This document shows positions 1 through 10,072 of a stretch of DNA of 32,011 bases, piece by piece. The notes beneath the pieces were generated by a model. The model made no database searches. It had not been told where the DNA came from and was given only the letters and a program-made list of their open reading frames with translations. The stretch lies in assembly GCA_017471085.1 (NCBI GenBank), contig JAFUWW010000078.1, positions 1 through 32,011 of the forward strand, written 5' to 3'. The position numbers and the translations under genes are program-made. The DNA comes from Bacteroidales bacterium (GTDB lineage Bacteria; Bacteroidota; Bacteroidia; Bacteroidales; UBA932). How positions within the stretch are numbered: position 1 is the first letter of the stretch; each line of letters opens with the position of its first letter.

Positions 1-102
1 CTCGGTACTTGCTTGTACTTTCCTTTCAGTCTTTTCAATGAACTTTTTTTATGCCCGCCTTTCGGCCAGGGCGTTAAAAACCCGCTCGTGTTCCGAACGG
101 GA
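1..102 (-). other. Structured transcript leader, probably of an rRNA operon
   Basis: Directly after the promoter the minus-strand transcript can fold a hairpin with 8-base arms (CCCGTTCG/CGAGCGGG, 101-81) followed by five T, which resembles an intrinsic terminator or attenuator. A second GC-rich hairpin with a GAAA loop lies at about 74-55. Then comes GTTCATTGAAAA and a GTACAAGCAAGTACC stretch of the kind I associate with leaders upstream of Bacteroidales 16S genes. No open reading frame of note is present. The 16S gene itself is not in the window, so this stays an inference. Confidence 0.5.
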
Positions 103-105
103 TTG

Positions 106-136
106 CAAAGGTACGCCTTTTTTTTGAATCGGCAAA
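106..136 (-). promoter_or_regulatory. Strong Bacteroidetes promoter reading off the left edge
   Basis: On the minus strand TTTG (136-133), a 19-base spacer and TACCTTTG (113-106) match the Bacteroidetes consensus exactly. The 50 bases upstream (about 140-192) are almost pure A/T, like an UP element. The transcript leaves the window, so its gene is not visible. The strength and the leader content (next entry) suggest a ribosomal RNA operon; that is inference. Confidence 0.8.
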
Positions 137-258
137 TTTTTCCGGCAAAAAAATCAAATATTTTTTAAAAATTTTCAAAAAATATTCAAAATCAGCGAGT
201 TACACTTTCCAAGCACGGAAACGAGTCCGCGGAAAGCCGTAAACATATTGATAATCAA

Positions 259-2097
259 CTATTTATCAAGAGTTTGAATAACAGACTGATTAACGGAATG
301 CAGCTTTTCGGCTTCCATTTTGATTACCTTCCTGTCATAAGTCATGAGACCATTCACCTCTATCTCCACATCGGTGGTCTGGGTATAAACGGCTGCAGAC
401 ACGCCCGAGGGGATGGTTTCCTTGAGCTGACGGGCGAATTCCTCATACTGAGCGAACACTTCCTCCGAACTGTGATACTGAACATAGCCCCAGTTGCGGT
501 CCGGCTGCCACAAATGTCCCTCCACGGCCCAGCCGATGCCGCCATACTCGCCCAATACGTCGATCTGGGTGCCGCCGGAGCGGAACTTCATGCGCGGATC
601 CGGGTAATTGTGGCTGTCGAAGATATCCCCTACCGGGTAGGAATTGCCGCCGGAAGCGGAATTCACCAGGCGGGAAGGATCGGTCTTTCTGGTGAAAGCC
701 ACCACTTCCTCCGTATCGAACTGCGCCCAGGCCTCGTTGAAAGGCACCCAGACTACGATGCAGGGGAACACCTGCTGCTGATTGATGATCTCGCCCCACT
801 CCTTATAATAGGTAGCCTTGGCAGAGGCTGTCAGGCGGGAGTCGTCTTCGGAGGAGGCCCACTTCCACTGCTCCCAGCGTCCGTGGCGGCTGTCGGTGAT
901 GCTGGGCATGTCCTGCCAGACCAGCACGCCCAGTTTGTCGCACCAATAATACCAGCGTGCCGGCTCCACCTTGATATGCTTGCGGATCATGTTGAATCCG
1001 AAGGCCTTGGTCTGTTCGATGTCAAAGCGCAGCGCCTCATCCGTCGGGGCGGTGTACAGGCCGTCCGGCCACCAGCCCTGGTCCAGCGGACCGAACTGGA
1101 AGTACGGCTTTCCGTTGAGTCCCAGACGCTTGTGCCCGGCTTCATCCGTCACTTCCTTCACTTCCCGAAGGGCTCCGTAGCCCTCCACCCGGTCGATGAC
1201 CTGGCCATTCCGCCGGACGGTGAACTCGATATCATAGAGGAACGGATCTTCCGGAGACCACCGATGGGGATTCCCGGGAGAGAGGACGGCCGACTGGCCC
1301 GCCGGGACGGAAGCCTGGGCCAGCATTTGACCGTCGGCCTGAAGGCGGATGTCAACGACATCTCCTTCCTGAGGATGCTCCACAAGGGGACAGACAATGA
1401 AAGACGTAGAATGGTCGCCGGCCACGGCGTAATAGTTGACAAGATGCGTTTCGGCGGGCGTAGCTTCCAGCCATACAGTCTGCCAGATGCCGCTCACCGG
1501 GGTATACCAGATGCCAGAAGGGCTGGAAACCTGCTTGCCGCGGGGCTGCTCGTCGTTATCGGTGGCATCCAGCACTTTCACCACCACCCGCTGCTCCCCT
1601 TTCCTCAGGTAGGGAGTGATATTGAAGGAGAACGCCGTATACCCGCCCGTATGCGAACCGACCTTCTCACCATTGACCCACACCTCGGCGCTCCAGTCCA
1701 CCGCCTGGAAATTGAGCCAGACCTGCCGGCCTTTCCAGCCGCGCGGCAGCCTGAAATCCTTCCTGTACCACAGGGCTTCATCGGCCGTAATATGTTTTCC
1801 GACCCCGGAAAGGGCCGATTCCAGCGGGTACGGCACCAGGATCTTCCCATCCGGACCTTCGGGGTACGGAACGTCTTTCTGGCGGATGGCATAGTCCCAG
1901 GGACCGTTGAGCGAGAGCCACTCTTCCCGGACCAGCTGCGGCCTGGGATACTCCGGCAGCGGAGCCTGCGGGTCCACTTCATCGGCCCACTGAGTAAGGA
2001 TATGGCCCTCCACGGGCTTCCAGTCCATTTTTTCCGGCCCGGATGTACAGGCCGACAGAAGGAGCAGCAAAGCTCCGGCAAGATGAATCCGTTTCAT
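259..2097 (-). CDS. Glycoside hydrolase family 2 lipoprotein (beta-galactosidase/beta-glucuronidase-like)
   Basis: A 612-residue GH2 enzyme predicted to cut a non-reducing terminal beta-glycoside by the retaining mechanism. A signal with lipobox LSAC puts the lipid-bearing Cys at 17, so it should be anchored in an envelope membrane. Domain order is N-terminal jelly-roll sugar-binding domain (about 55-215), Ig-like sandwich (about 215-320) and TIM barrel (about 330-600). Both catalytic acids are visible: acid/base Glu455 in PFNEAW and nucleophile Glu517 in LGEYGG. There is no extra C-terminal domain, so it belongs to the short GH2 forms. It lies alone downstream of the groEL terminator, with no SusC/D pair nearby, so substrate cannot be assigned. 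The start is fixed by the signal peptide. Confidence 0.93.
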   Translation of the reverse strand: MKRIHLAGALLLLLSACTSGPEKMDWKPVEGHILTQWADEVDPQAPLPEYPRPQLVREEWLSLNGPWDYAIRQKDVPYPEGPDGKILVPYPLESALSGVGKHITADEALWYRKDFRLPRGWKGRQVWLNFQAVDWSAEVWVNGEKVGSHTGGYTAFSFNITPYLRKGEQRVVVKVLDATDNDEQPRGKQVSSPSGIWYTPVSGIWQTVWLEATPAETHLVNYYAVAGDHSTSFIVCPLVEHPQEGDVVDIRLQADGQMLAQASVPAGQSAVLSPGNPHRWSPEDPFLYDIEFTVRRNGQVIDRVEGYGALREVKEVTDEAGHKRLGLNGKPYFQFGPLDQGWWPDGLYTAPTDEALRFDIEQTKAFGFNMIRKHIKVEPARWYYWCDKLGVLVWQDMPSITDSRHGRWEQWKWASSEDDSRLTASAKATYYKEWGEIINQQQVFPCIVVWVPFNEAWAQFDTEEVVAFTRKTDPSRLVNSASGGNSYPVGDIFDSHNYPDPRMKFRSGGTQIDVLGEYGGIGWAVEGHLWQPDRNWGYVQYHSSEEVFAQYEEFARQLKETIPSGVSAAVYTQTTDVEIEVNGLMTYDRKVIKMEAEKLHSVNQSVIQTLDK

Positions 2098-2101
2098 GCC
2101 A

Positions 2102-2133
2102 TAAAGTTACCGAATTCCTGCCGAATAAACAAA
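2102..2133 (-). promoter_or_regulatory. Candidate promoter of the GH2 gene
   Basis: Minus strand TTTG (2133-2130), 20 bases, then TAACTTTA (2109-2102), one base off TAnnTTTG. The TTTG is part of the T-rich tail of the groEL terminator. The -7 box ends only four bases before the ATG, so the predicted transcription start falls on or next to the start codon. Confidence 0.45.
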
Positions 2134-2162
2134 ATTGCCCCGTGACGGAAATCACGGGGCAA
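2125..2162 (-). terminator. Intrinsic terminator of groES-groEL
   Basis: A perfect 11-bp stem (2135-2145 with 2152-2162) around a six-base loop is followed on the minus strand by TTTTGTTTATT. It starts 20 bases after the groEL stop codon. Confidence 0.9.
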
Positions 2163-2181
2163 TAAAGGGATTGGATGCGCT

Positions 2182-3875
<1,694 letters not shown>

Positions 3876-3877
3876 CT

Positions 3878-4144
3878 TTACAGGATTGCTAAAATGTCGG
3901 ACTGTTTTACGATGAGGTATTTCTTGTTGTCGACGGTTACCTCCGTGCCGGCGTACTTGCCATAAAGGACAGTTTCACCCACTTTCACCTCCATGGGTTC
4001 ATCTTTGGAACCGGGGCCGACGGCCACGATAACGCCCTGCTGGGGCTTTTCCTTTGCATTGTCCGGGATGTAAAGGCCCCCGGCGGTCATGGTCTCGGCC
4101 TCTTTGGGCTCGAGCACCACTCTTGTTCCTAACGGTTTAAGCAT
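3878..4144 (-). CDS. groS: Co-chaperonin GroES (Hsp10)
   Basis: An 88-residue co-chaperonin, the heptameric lid of the GroEL chamber. The sequence shows the family start ([16 protein letters not shown]), the mobile loop with [13 protein letters not shown], and the GPG and KYAGTEV core strands. Length is normal for the short Bacteroidetes form. It is the first gene of the groES-groEL operon and is divergent from an alkaline phosphatase gene; 189 bp separate the two start codons. I found no good TTTG/TAnnTTTG promoter for it; the nearest weak match is TATCCTTTA near 4200-4210. Confidence 0.98.
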   Translation of the reverse strand: MLKPLGTRVVLEPKEAETMTAGGLYIPDNAKEKPQQGVIVAVGPGSKDEPMEVKVGETVLYGKYAGTEVTVDNKKYLIVKQSDILAIL

Positions 4145-4236
4145 AGTTATAATATTTTTTTAACAGTTACAATGAACCGCCCCTCCCGGAGGAAGGACGG
4201 TAAAGGATAATCAAGTGCTGTGCCAAGGGCAGACAA

Positions 4237-4251
4237 CTGCCAAATTGGCAG
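4237..4251. promoter_or_regulatory. Perfect 15-bp palindrome between divergent groES and phosphatase genes
   Basis: CTGCCAAATTGGCAG reads the same on both strands around one central base. It sits upstream of both genes (93 bp from groES, 83 bp from the phosphatase) and has the form of a dimeric repressor site. No regulator can be named. Confidence 0.4.
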
Positions 4252-4278
4252 GAAAAACAGGCATCTTAAAAGTCAGTA

Positions 4279-4310
4279 CTTGTTTTCCCGGGGAATTCTG
4301 TTTACTTTTG
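4279..4310 (+). promoter_or_regulatory. Promoter of the alkaline phosphatase operon
   Basis: CTTG (4279-4282), 20 bases, then TACTTTTG (4303-4310), a full match to the -7 consensus. The start codon follows 23 bases after the box. Confidence 0.75.
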
Positions 4311-4333
4311 TATATTAAGAATAACAATCTGAT

Positions 4334-5479
4334 ATGAAAAGATTTTTCCTTCTTGCCCTTGCGGCATTTACTGCCATCCAGCTGAATGCCCAGAACGCTG
4401 TGAAAGGCGCCATCGAAGGTGCTCCGCAGCACACCCCCTACCTTCCCACCTACTCCTCGGACGGAAGCAATCGCAAACCGCTGAACGTGATCCTGATGAT
4501 CGGGGACGGTACCGGCCTGGCCCAGATAGCCTCCGGGCTGTATGCCAACGGGGGAACCCTGACCTATGCCAACCTCAAGCACATGGGCTGGGTAACCACC
4601 CAGAGCGCCGACAACTTCACCACCGATTCGGCCGCCTCCGGAACCGCTTATTCCACAGGGCAGAAAACCTATAACAACGCCGTGGGCGTGGACCTTCTGA
4701 AGCGTCCCATTCCCAATATACCGGAAATCATTGCAGGCGAAGGATTTATCTCAGGAGTAGTGTCCACAGACGACCTCAACGGAGCCACTCCCGCCTGCTT
4801 CTTCGCCCATCAGCCCCATCGCCGCATGACCGACGAGATCTGGGCCGATCTTCCCTCCAGCGTCCTCAAGTACTTCGCCGCCGGCAGCAAGGACGTGTTC
4901 GAGCAGCGTCCGGAGACTACGCAAAAAGCTGTCGAAGAGGTTTTCACCGTGGTCAATTCCCTGGACGACCCCCGCTGCGCTACAGCGGAACGGCTGGGTG
5001 TGCTTCCTCCCAAGATTGAGACCGGCTACATCGTGGATGGCCGTACGGACTTCCTGCCTAAAGCCACCCGCCAGGCCATCGATTTCCTGAACGCCCGCAA
5101 AGAGGCCGGCAAAGGCTTCTTCCTCATGGTAGAGGGCGCCCGCATCGACAAAGCCTGTCACTCCAACCAGTACGAAAGCGCCGTGAGGGAGCTGCTGGAC
5201 TTTGACCAGGCCATCGCCGAAGCCATCAAGTTTGCCGACGAGGACGGAAACACCCTGGTGGTGATTTCGGCCGACCACGAAACCGGCGGTCTGGCCCTCT
5301 GGGGCGGCGACCCTTCGAAAGGCAACATGGAAGGCGTCTATGTGAGCCGCAGCCACACGCCCATCCCCGTTCCCATTTTCTCCTATGGTCCCCATGCGCA
5401 GGACTTCATGGGTGTCCAGGGTAACGAACAGGTGGCGCAGAAAATCCTGAAACTCTTATCCAGCAACAATCAACAATAA
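4334..5479 (+). CDS. Secreted alkaline phosphatase (PhoA family)
   Basis: A 381-residue phosphomonoesterase that should release phosphate from organic esters outside the cytoplasm. The first 20 residues form a cleavable Sec signal ending LNAQ. Active-site features line up with the PF00245 family: metal ligand Asp58 in MIGDGTG, nucleophile Ser99 in TDSAASGTA, Glu267 in MVEGARID with Asp272 and His276, Asp314-His315 in SADHETGG, and the late His341 in SRSHTPIPVP. All metal and catalytic positions appear intact. It has its own promoter and is followed after 9 bp by a small lipoprotein gene, so the two are probably co-transcribed. No Pho-box-like repeat was recognised. It is smaller than E. coli PhoA, as is common in Bacteroidetes. 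Confidence 0.95.
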   Translation: MKRFFLLALAAFTAIQLNAQNAVKGAIEGAPQHTPYLPTYSSDGSNRKPLNVILMIGDGTGLAQIASGLYANGGTLTYANLKHMGWVTTQSADNFTTDSAASGTAYSTGQKTYNNAVGVDLLKRPIPNIPEIIAGEGFISGVVSTDDLNGATPACFFAHQPHRRMTDEIWADLPSSVLKYFAAGSKDVFEQRPETTQKAVEEVFTVVNSLDDPRCATAERLGVLPPKIETGYIVDGRTDFLPKATRQAIDFLNARKEAGKGFFLMVEGARIDKACHSNQYESAVRELLDFDQAIAEAIKFADEDGNTLVVISADHETGGLALWGGDPSKGNMEGVYVSRSHTPIPVPIFSYGPHAQDFMGVQGNEQVAQKILKLLSSNNQQ

Positions 5480-5488
5480 CCCTATCCC

Positions 5489-5950
5489 ATGAAAAAATTC
5501 ATCATGCTGCTGAGCAGCACCGCCCTCGTGGCCTGCCTGTTCCTCTCTTCCTGCACCAAGACTCCCACGACAGCTTCCATTGTCGGGAAATGGAAATTCA
5601 ACAAAGAAATAGCCCAACTGATTATGGACGGGAAAGTGATTGAAGAAGAGGTGCTTTATGGGGCTTCCTTAAATGGCCTGGACATGTATTTTGAGTTCAT
5701 GAGCGACAACACGTTCAACTCCCTGGGCACCATGCCTGGCGAAACCGACATGAGCGGCAGCGGAACGTACTCCCTCTTTGACAACAAGTTGGTTCTCACC
5801 TACAAGGATAACGGCTACAACTACACCGAATCCTTTGAGATAGAGAGCTGCACCTCCTCCCAACTTGTATTCAAAGAGGAAGAACGATTCAAGGAAGCCG
5901 GGGGTGAATACATGACTCGCATACAAATGTATTTCGACAGAATCAACTAA
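5489..5950 (+). CDS. Lipocalin-like lipoprotein
   Basis: A 153-residue protein with a lipoprotein signal (lipid Cys22 in FLSSC). After a short linker it begins IVGKWKFN, the typical entry of Bacteroidetes lipocalin-like domains, followed by alternating strands such as DMYFEFMSDNTFN, GSGTYSLFDNKLVLTY and SQLVFKEEE. Such domains are eight-stranded calycin barrels with unknown ligands. It lies 9 bp after the alkaline phosphatase and probably shares its transcript. No catalytic residues are expected, and the molecular role is unknown. Confidence 0.75.
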   Translation: MKKFIMLLSSTALVACLFLSSCTKTPTTASIVGKWKFNKEIAQLIMDGKVIEEEVLYGASLNGLDMYFEFMSDNTFNSLGTMPGETDMSGSGTYSLFDNKLVLTYKDNGYNYTESFEIESCTSSQLVFKEEERFKEAGGEYMTRIQMYFDRIN

Positions 5951-6024
5951 CGGGTGGCGCCAGGTAATTGATTACGAGACGAAAAATTAAAAGTTGCTGA
6001 TATTCAGCCGTTTCTCTCTACAGG

Positions 6025-7794
6025 CTACTTTACGTATGGGGCCGACAAGATGAAGCTGCAGGACTGGGCAATATCCTTAAGGGACTTGTCCAGGACCAGG
6101 GCGGGGTCAACTGGCTCGGCGGGAGCGGGAGGAGCCTGCTGCAAAACATCAGGACGGCGGGCCATTATTTCCGACAAGTTATACATGAAACCGGCACGCT
6201 GGTCGGCTTCCTCGATGCTGCTTTCCGGCTCCATTTCCACGAAGTAGTCGCTGTGGCCGGCCTCGTAGAAAGCCTCGAAGATGGCTTCGTAATCCATCTT
6301 GCCGCTTGCGCCCAGCACGTAGTAGTCCTTGATGTGCAGGACGTGGATACGGTCAGGATTGTCGCGGATCATCTGCACCGGGTCCCGTTTGCCCTGCATG
6401 GTCCAGTACACATCCAGCTCAAAGTTCACGTAGGCCGGGTTGGTATGCTGGAGCATATAGTCGATGGGAGCCAAACCGGCCCCCTGCAGCGGATGGAACT
6501 CCATATTGTGGTTGTGGTACAGGAATTCGATGCCGTATTCGCGGCCCAGGGCGCCTACCTGGTCCAGCAGCTGGCAAATCTGCTTGGCCATGGCTTCATC
6601 ACCCCAAATGAACACGCCCACCAGGGCCAGATACTGGCAGCCCATGGCCTTATGGTCGGCAAAAACCTGTTTCCAGGCCTCCAGGCACTGCTGCGGGTGG
6701 GCAATGTCAATGCCTGCGCCCATGGTGTTGGAGCTTTTCAGCTTAAGTCCGTGTGACTCAATCACCTGCCGGAACTCTTCCGGTGTATAGCCGAACAACT
6801 TCTGTCCGGGGGCGTAGTTGCTGATTTCCACAGACTTATAGCCCATCCCGGCAATCCGCTCCAGCGCACCCTCAAAATTGCTTTCCAGCTCCTGTACGGA
6901 GTAGAGCTGCAGGCCGATATCTTTCTTCTCCACGGAGGGAACACCCTCTCCGGCAAACAACGACCGGAGGTTCCGGATCGAAACTTCCACATCAGAGAGC
7001 ATATGGGCAGAGTCGAAGATTTCTACCACGTAGTAGCCCCTGTAGCCGCTCTTTTCCAGGTCCAGCACCAGCTTTTCCATAGGGATGCAGCCGGTGAGCG
7101 AGGCGCAGCTGGCCATATTCTCCGGGGAGTAGCGGTCTTTCAGATGGACGTGGCGGATGCGGTCACGGAACTTGGCGTAGGCTTCCAGAGCGTCCTCGCT
7201 GTTGGCCAGGTAGTTGCCGGTATCGAAGGCGTGGCCGGCAGAGGGGATGGCATCAAACACCTTCTCCAGGTCTGCCCCGCTGTGCACATAGGCGGTCATC
7301 TGGTCGTTGTCTTCGAACAGTACGTCCACCCCCTGGGCGTTCGCCCGGCTGATGAAAGAAGACATTCGCTGCAGCACTTCCGCGTCGGGAAGGGTGCTGT
7401 TACCACGGCCCCAGGGCACAATCATCAGGTTCTTGTAGCCGTGTCTGGCACAGAAATCCAGGCACAGGTCTTCGGTATTCTGCTGCAAATCGCGGCCGAA
7501 AGGGATACTTCGTCCGTCGTCGAAGAAGTTGATATAGCCGATGGCGCAGCTGTGCTCAAAGCCCAGGCTGTCCAGGGTCTTGAGGGTCTTGTCGTCGGAA
7601 AACGTCCATACGTCGGCGGCGTCATAGCCCAGGGACTTCACCTTGGCGGCAGCATCGGCAAAGGAAATGCCTTCCTGCTGGGCAATTACCCCGATATGGT
7701 CGCTGAAGATGGATATTTTCTGCGTGTGTTTACCGCAGGAAACCAGGCCGGCGGCAAGAGCAAAGGTGTATAGGACAGGAAAGATAGTTTTCAT
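6025..7794 (-). CDS. Lipoprotein with two fused sugar isomerase/epimerase (AP-endonuclease-2-like TIM) domains
   Basis: A 589-residue protein with a lipoprotein signal (Cys20 in LVSC) and two successive xylose-isomerase-like TIM barrels. Domain 1 (about 28-285) shows GYDAADVW, VLFEDNDQ, HAFDTGNY, HVHLKDR and YYVVEIFDS. Domain 2 (about 290-560) shows LQLYSVQEL, GYKSVEISNY, FLYHNHNMEF, NFELDVYW, HIKDYY and YFVEMEPES. In both halves the acidic and His positions of the metal site are largely kept, so both may be active. Most family members have a single barrel and act on ketoses or inosose-type sugars. The lipoprotein anchor implies an envelope location. A separate promoter lies just upstream. 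Exact substrate unknown. Confidence 0.85.
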   Translation of the reverse strand: MKTIFPVLYTFALAAGLVSCGKHTQKISIFSDHIGVIAQQEGISFADAAAKVKSLGYDAADVWTFSDDKTLKTLDSLGFEHSCAIGYINFFDDGRSIPFGRDLQQNTEDLCLDFCARHGYKNLMIVPWGRGNSTLPDAEVLQRMSSFISRANAQGVDVLFEDNDQMTAYVHSGADLEKVFDAIPSAGHAFDTGNYLANSEDALEAYAKFRDRIRHVHLKDRYSPENMASCASLTGCIPMEKLVLDLEKSGYRGYYVVEIFDSAHMLSDVEVSIRNLRSLFAGEGVPSVEKKDIGLQLYSVQELESNFEGALERIAGMGYKSVEISNYAPGQKLFGYTPEEFRQVIESHGLKLKSSNTMGAGIDIAHPQQCLEAWKQVFADHKAMGCQYLALVGVFIWGDEAMAKQICQLLDQVGALGREYGIEFLYHNHNMEFHPLQGAGLAPIDYMLQHTNPAYVNFELDVYWTMQGKRDPVQMIRDNPDRIHVLHIKDYYVLGASGKMDYEAIFEAFYEAGHSDYFVEMEPESSIEEADQRAGFMYNLSEIMARRPDVLQQAPPAPAEPVDPALVLDKSLKDIAQSCSFILSAPYVK

Positions 7795-7816
7795 GGTTTG
7801 GTGTTTGTTTGAATCG

Positions 7817-7848
7817 CAAAATTATACAATTTCCCGAAAGATTCCAAT
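7817..7848 (-). promoter_or_regulatory. Promoter of the two-barrel lipoprotein gene
   Basis: Minus strand ATTG (7848-7845), 20 bases, then TAATTTTG (7824-7817), an exact -7 match. It lies right at the end of pbpC, so the downstream gene need not depend on read-through. Confidence 0.65.
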
Positions 7849-7850
7849 GA

Positions 7851-10043
7851 TTACTGGTTCTGAGCCACCGTGAAGCCGACCGAGACGCTGTTGCCGTCGC
7901 CGTCCACGCAGGTAAGGCTATGCTTGCCCACAGGAGGGGCCAGGCGCAGTTCGTGGATGAAACGGGTTTCCCCCACGTAAGTCTGGTCCAGATGCCACCA
8001 TACCGTGGCGTCGCTCTTGCGGTGTGCCAGGCGGAACACCGCACCCTGCACCGAGCCGTCCAGCTGGCGGGGCAGATACAGGGTCGTTCCCCCGGACGGA
8101 TAGATGAACTCCATCAGGGCGGTTGACGTGGACTTCACGGCCCCGGTATATTCCGGGTGATGCGGCTTATAGTACCATTCCATGGCCGGGGTCAGGGTGA
8201 AAACGCCGTCGGCATGGTACGGGCAAGGGTCGCTCTCCAGGCACGCCTGAGGCAGGAGCATGGACACCGTTTCCGGACAGTCGGGGCCGGCCAGGTGCCC
8301 GGAAGAAGGGCAGACATCGGCCCATACGCCTTCGTCGGGGCCGGGTTCGGGAAACCAGCGGCCGCTCTCCGGCAAAAGGTTCAGGATATCGAACATCACG
8401 GGGCCAGCCGCACGGGCTCCGGTGAGTCCCGGAACTCCTTGTCCCTCAGCGTTTCCGGCCCATACGCCAATCGTGTAATCCGGTGTCATGCCCACCGCCC
8501 AGGCATCCCGGAAGCCGTAACTGGTGCCTGTTTTCCAAGCCGCCCGCCGCACCGATGTAATCAGCCGCCAGTCCAACTCATCGGGCCGATTCACCTCTTT
8601 CAGGGCCTCGAAGGTGTACCACAGCGCCACCCGGTCCCACACCGGCGCATTCCGGGCAGATTTTCCCCCCGACCGGCCATCCTCCCAACCCATATAGCTG
8701 CGAACCAGGGCGGAATAGGCGGCCGTAATCTCCGTAAGCCGTCCCTCGCCGCCGCCCAGGATGAGCGACAGGCCATAATGGGAGGCATCCTGCCCCAGCG
8801 TGGTGAGCCCGCAGCGCTGCAACAGCTCATGGAAACGCGGGACCCCGTAGGTGCGCAGCAGGAACACCGCCGGCACATTGAGCGAGCGGGCCAGGGCCTC
8901 GGACGCGTGTACCGCCCCGTAAAACTGCCGGTCGAAATTCTGCGGGGCAAACCCGCCCATGTTCACCGGGATGTCTGGAAGCAGCGTCTGCGGCAGGATG
9001 AAACCGTCCTGCAGCGCCGCCGCAAAAAGGAAAGGCTTGAGAATACTCCCCGTAGAGCGGGCCGAGGCCGCAATGTCCACCTGGGACCCGGGCCTTTCCC
9101 GCCCGGAAGATGCATTCCCCACATAGGCCACGACCTCGCCCGTACGGTTGTCCATCACCACGGCGGCCATATCCCCCACCCCTTCACGCGCAAGTTCGTC
9201 GGAGCGGCGGTCCACGGCGGCCTCCACGCTCTTCTGCATGCCGTAGCGGAGCGTCGTACGGGTCTGCTCCCCTTTGGGACAGGACTCCACGTAATGCGAA
9301 GCCAGGGAAGGCAGGGGCAGCGGCTCTTCCGGAAGGGGTTCCGACAAGGCCGCCTCATAGGAGTCCGCATCCATCTCCCCATGCTGATACAGGTGCTCCA
9401 GCAGGCGGTTCCGCTTTTCCAGCAGGGCATCCCGGTTCTTTCCCGGATGCATGGAGGCTGGCGCATTGGGGAGCACAGCCAGGGTGGCGGCCTCTCCCCA
9501 GGAGAGTTCATCGGCCGGACGTCCGAAATACCGCCATGCGGCGGCTTCCAATCCCACTACATTGCCCCCGAAAGGAGCGTATGAGGCATACAGGGCCAGG
9601 ATTTGCCGTTTGTTGTATCGCCATTCCAGCCGGGTGGCCAACACGGCCTCGACGATTTTCTGCCAGATGGTCCGCTCCCGACCCCGCGAAATTCGGATCA
9701 CCTGCATGGTGAGGGTGCTGCCGCCGCTCACCACATGGCCGGAGCGGATATTGTCCACGAGCGCCCGCACCAGCGACACCGGATTCACGCCCGGGTGCCA
9801 CCAGAAATGCCGGTCCTCGAAACGGATCACCGCCTTGGCATAGCGGTCCGGCACCGTGTCGCAGGGCGGAAAGCGCCACTGCTGGTCGTCGGCGATGCGC
9901 GCTCCCAGCAGTTCTCCCTCCGCTGAATACACCACAGTGGAATAAGTGACTCCTTTGAACAAGTTCCGGGGCAGGCAGAACAGATAGCCAAGCAGCAGCA
10001 CGGCTACCGCTCCCAAAATCCATCTGCGTACAGTCTTAGTCAT
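7851..10043 (-). CDS. pbpC: Penicillin-binding protein 1C, bifunctional peptidoglycan synthase
   Basis: A 730-residue class A PBP. One N-terminal membrane helix (about 7-25) places the rest in the periplasm. The GT51 glycosyltransferase domain (about 45-230) has the catalytic Glu76 in RFEDRHFWWHPG and the GGSTLTMQ motif. The transpeptidase domain (about 285-560) has SxxK with Ser333 in STGSILKP, SLN at 387-389 and KTG at 504-506. The C-terminal part (about 640-728) fits the beta-sandwich BiPBP_C domain typical of PbpC. All motifs are intact. It is the distal gene after the alpha-2-macroglobulin, the same pairing as pbpC-yfhM in E. coli, which suggests wall repair coupled to protease trapping. 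Two palindromic sites lie in the 148-bp gap upstream. Confidence 0.96.
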   Translation of the reverse strand: MTKTVRRWILGAVAVLLLGYLFCLPRNLFKGVTYSTVVYSAEGELLGARIADDQQWRFPPCDTVPDRYAKAVIRFEDRHFWWHPGVNPVSLVRALVDNIRSGHVVSGGSTLTMQVIRISRGRERTIWQKIVEAVLATRLEWRYNKRQILALYASYAPFGGNVVGLEAAAWRYFGRPADELSWGEAATLAVLPNAPASMHPGKNRDALLEKRNRLLEHLYQHGEMDADSYEAALSEPLPEEPLPLPSLASHYVESCPKGEQTRTTLRYGMQKSVEAAVDRRSDELAREGVGDMAAVVMDNRTGEVVAYVGNASSGRERPGSQVDIAASARSTGSILKPFLFAAALQDGFILPQTLLPDIPVNMGGFAPQNFDRQFYGAVHASEALARSLNVPAVFLLRTYGVPRFHELLQRCGLTTLGQDASHYGLSLILGGGEGRLTEITAAYSALVRSYMGWEDGRSGGKSARNAPVWDRVALWYTFEALKEVNRPDELDWRLITSVRRAAWKTGTSYGFRDAWAVGMTPDYTIGVWAGNAEGQGVPGLTGARAAGPVMFDILNLLPESGRWFPEPGPDEGVWADVCPSSGHLAGPDCPETVSMLLPQACLESDPCPYHADGVFTLTPAMEWYYKPHHPEYTGAVKSTSTALMEFIYPSGGTTLYLPRQLDGSVQGAVFRLAHRKSDATVWWHLDQTYVGETRFIHELRLAPPVGKHSLTCVDGDGNSVSVGFTVAQNQ

Positions 10044-10072
10044 GTTTTATGCCTGTTTCTTGTCCAAGAATA

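Noticed and set aside
274..2145. 623-codon plus-strand open frame opposite the GH2 gene
   Set aside because: It is antisense to a protein with complete GH2 catalytic motifs, and its translation resembles no protein; it is a by-product of GC-rich codon use.
4211..4225. Sigma-54-like TGGCAC-N5-TTGA upstream of groES on the minus strand
   Set aside because: The essential GC at -12 is GA here, and Bacteroidetes chaperonin operons are not known to use sigma-54; probably chance.
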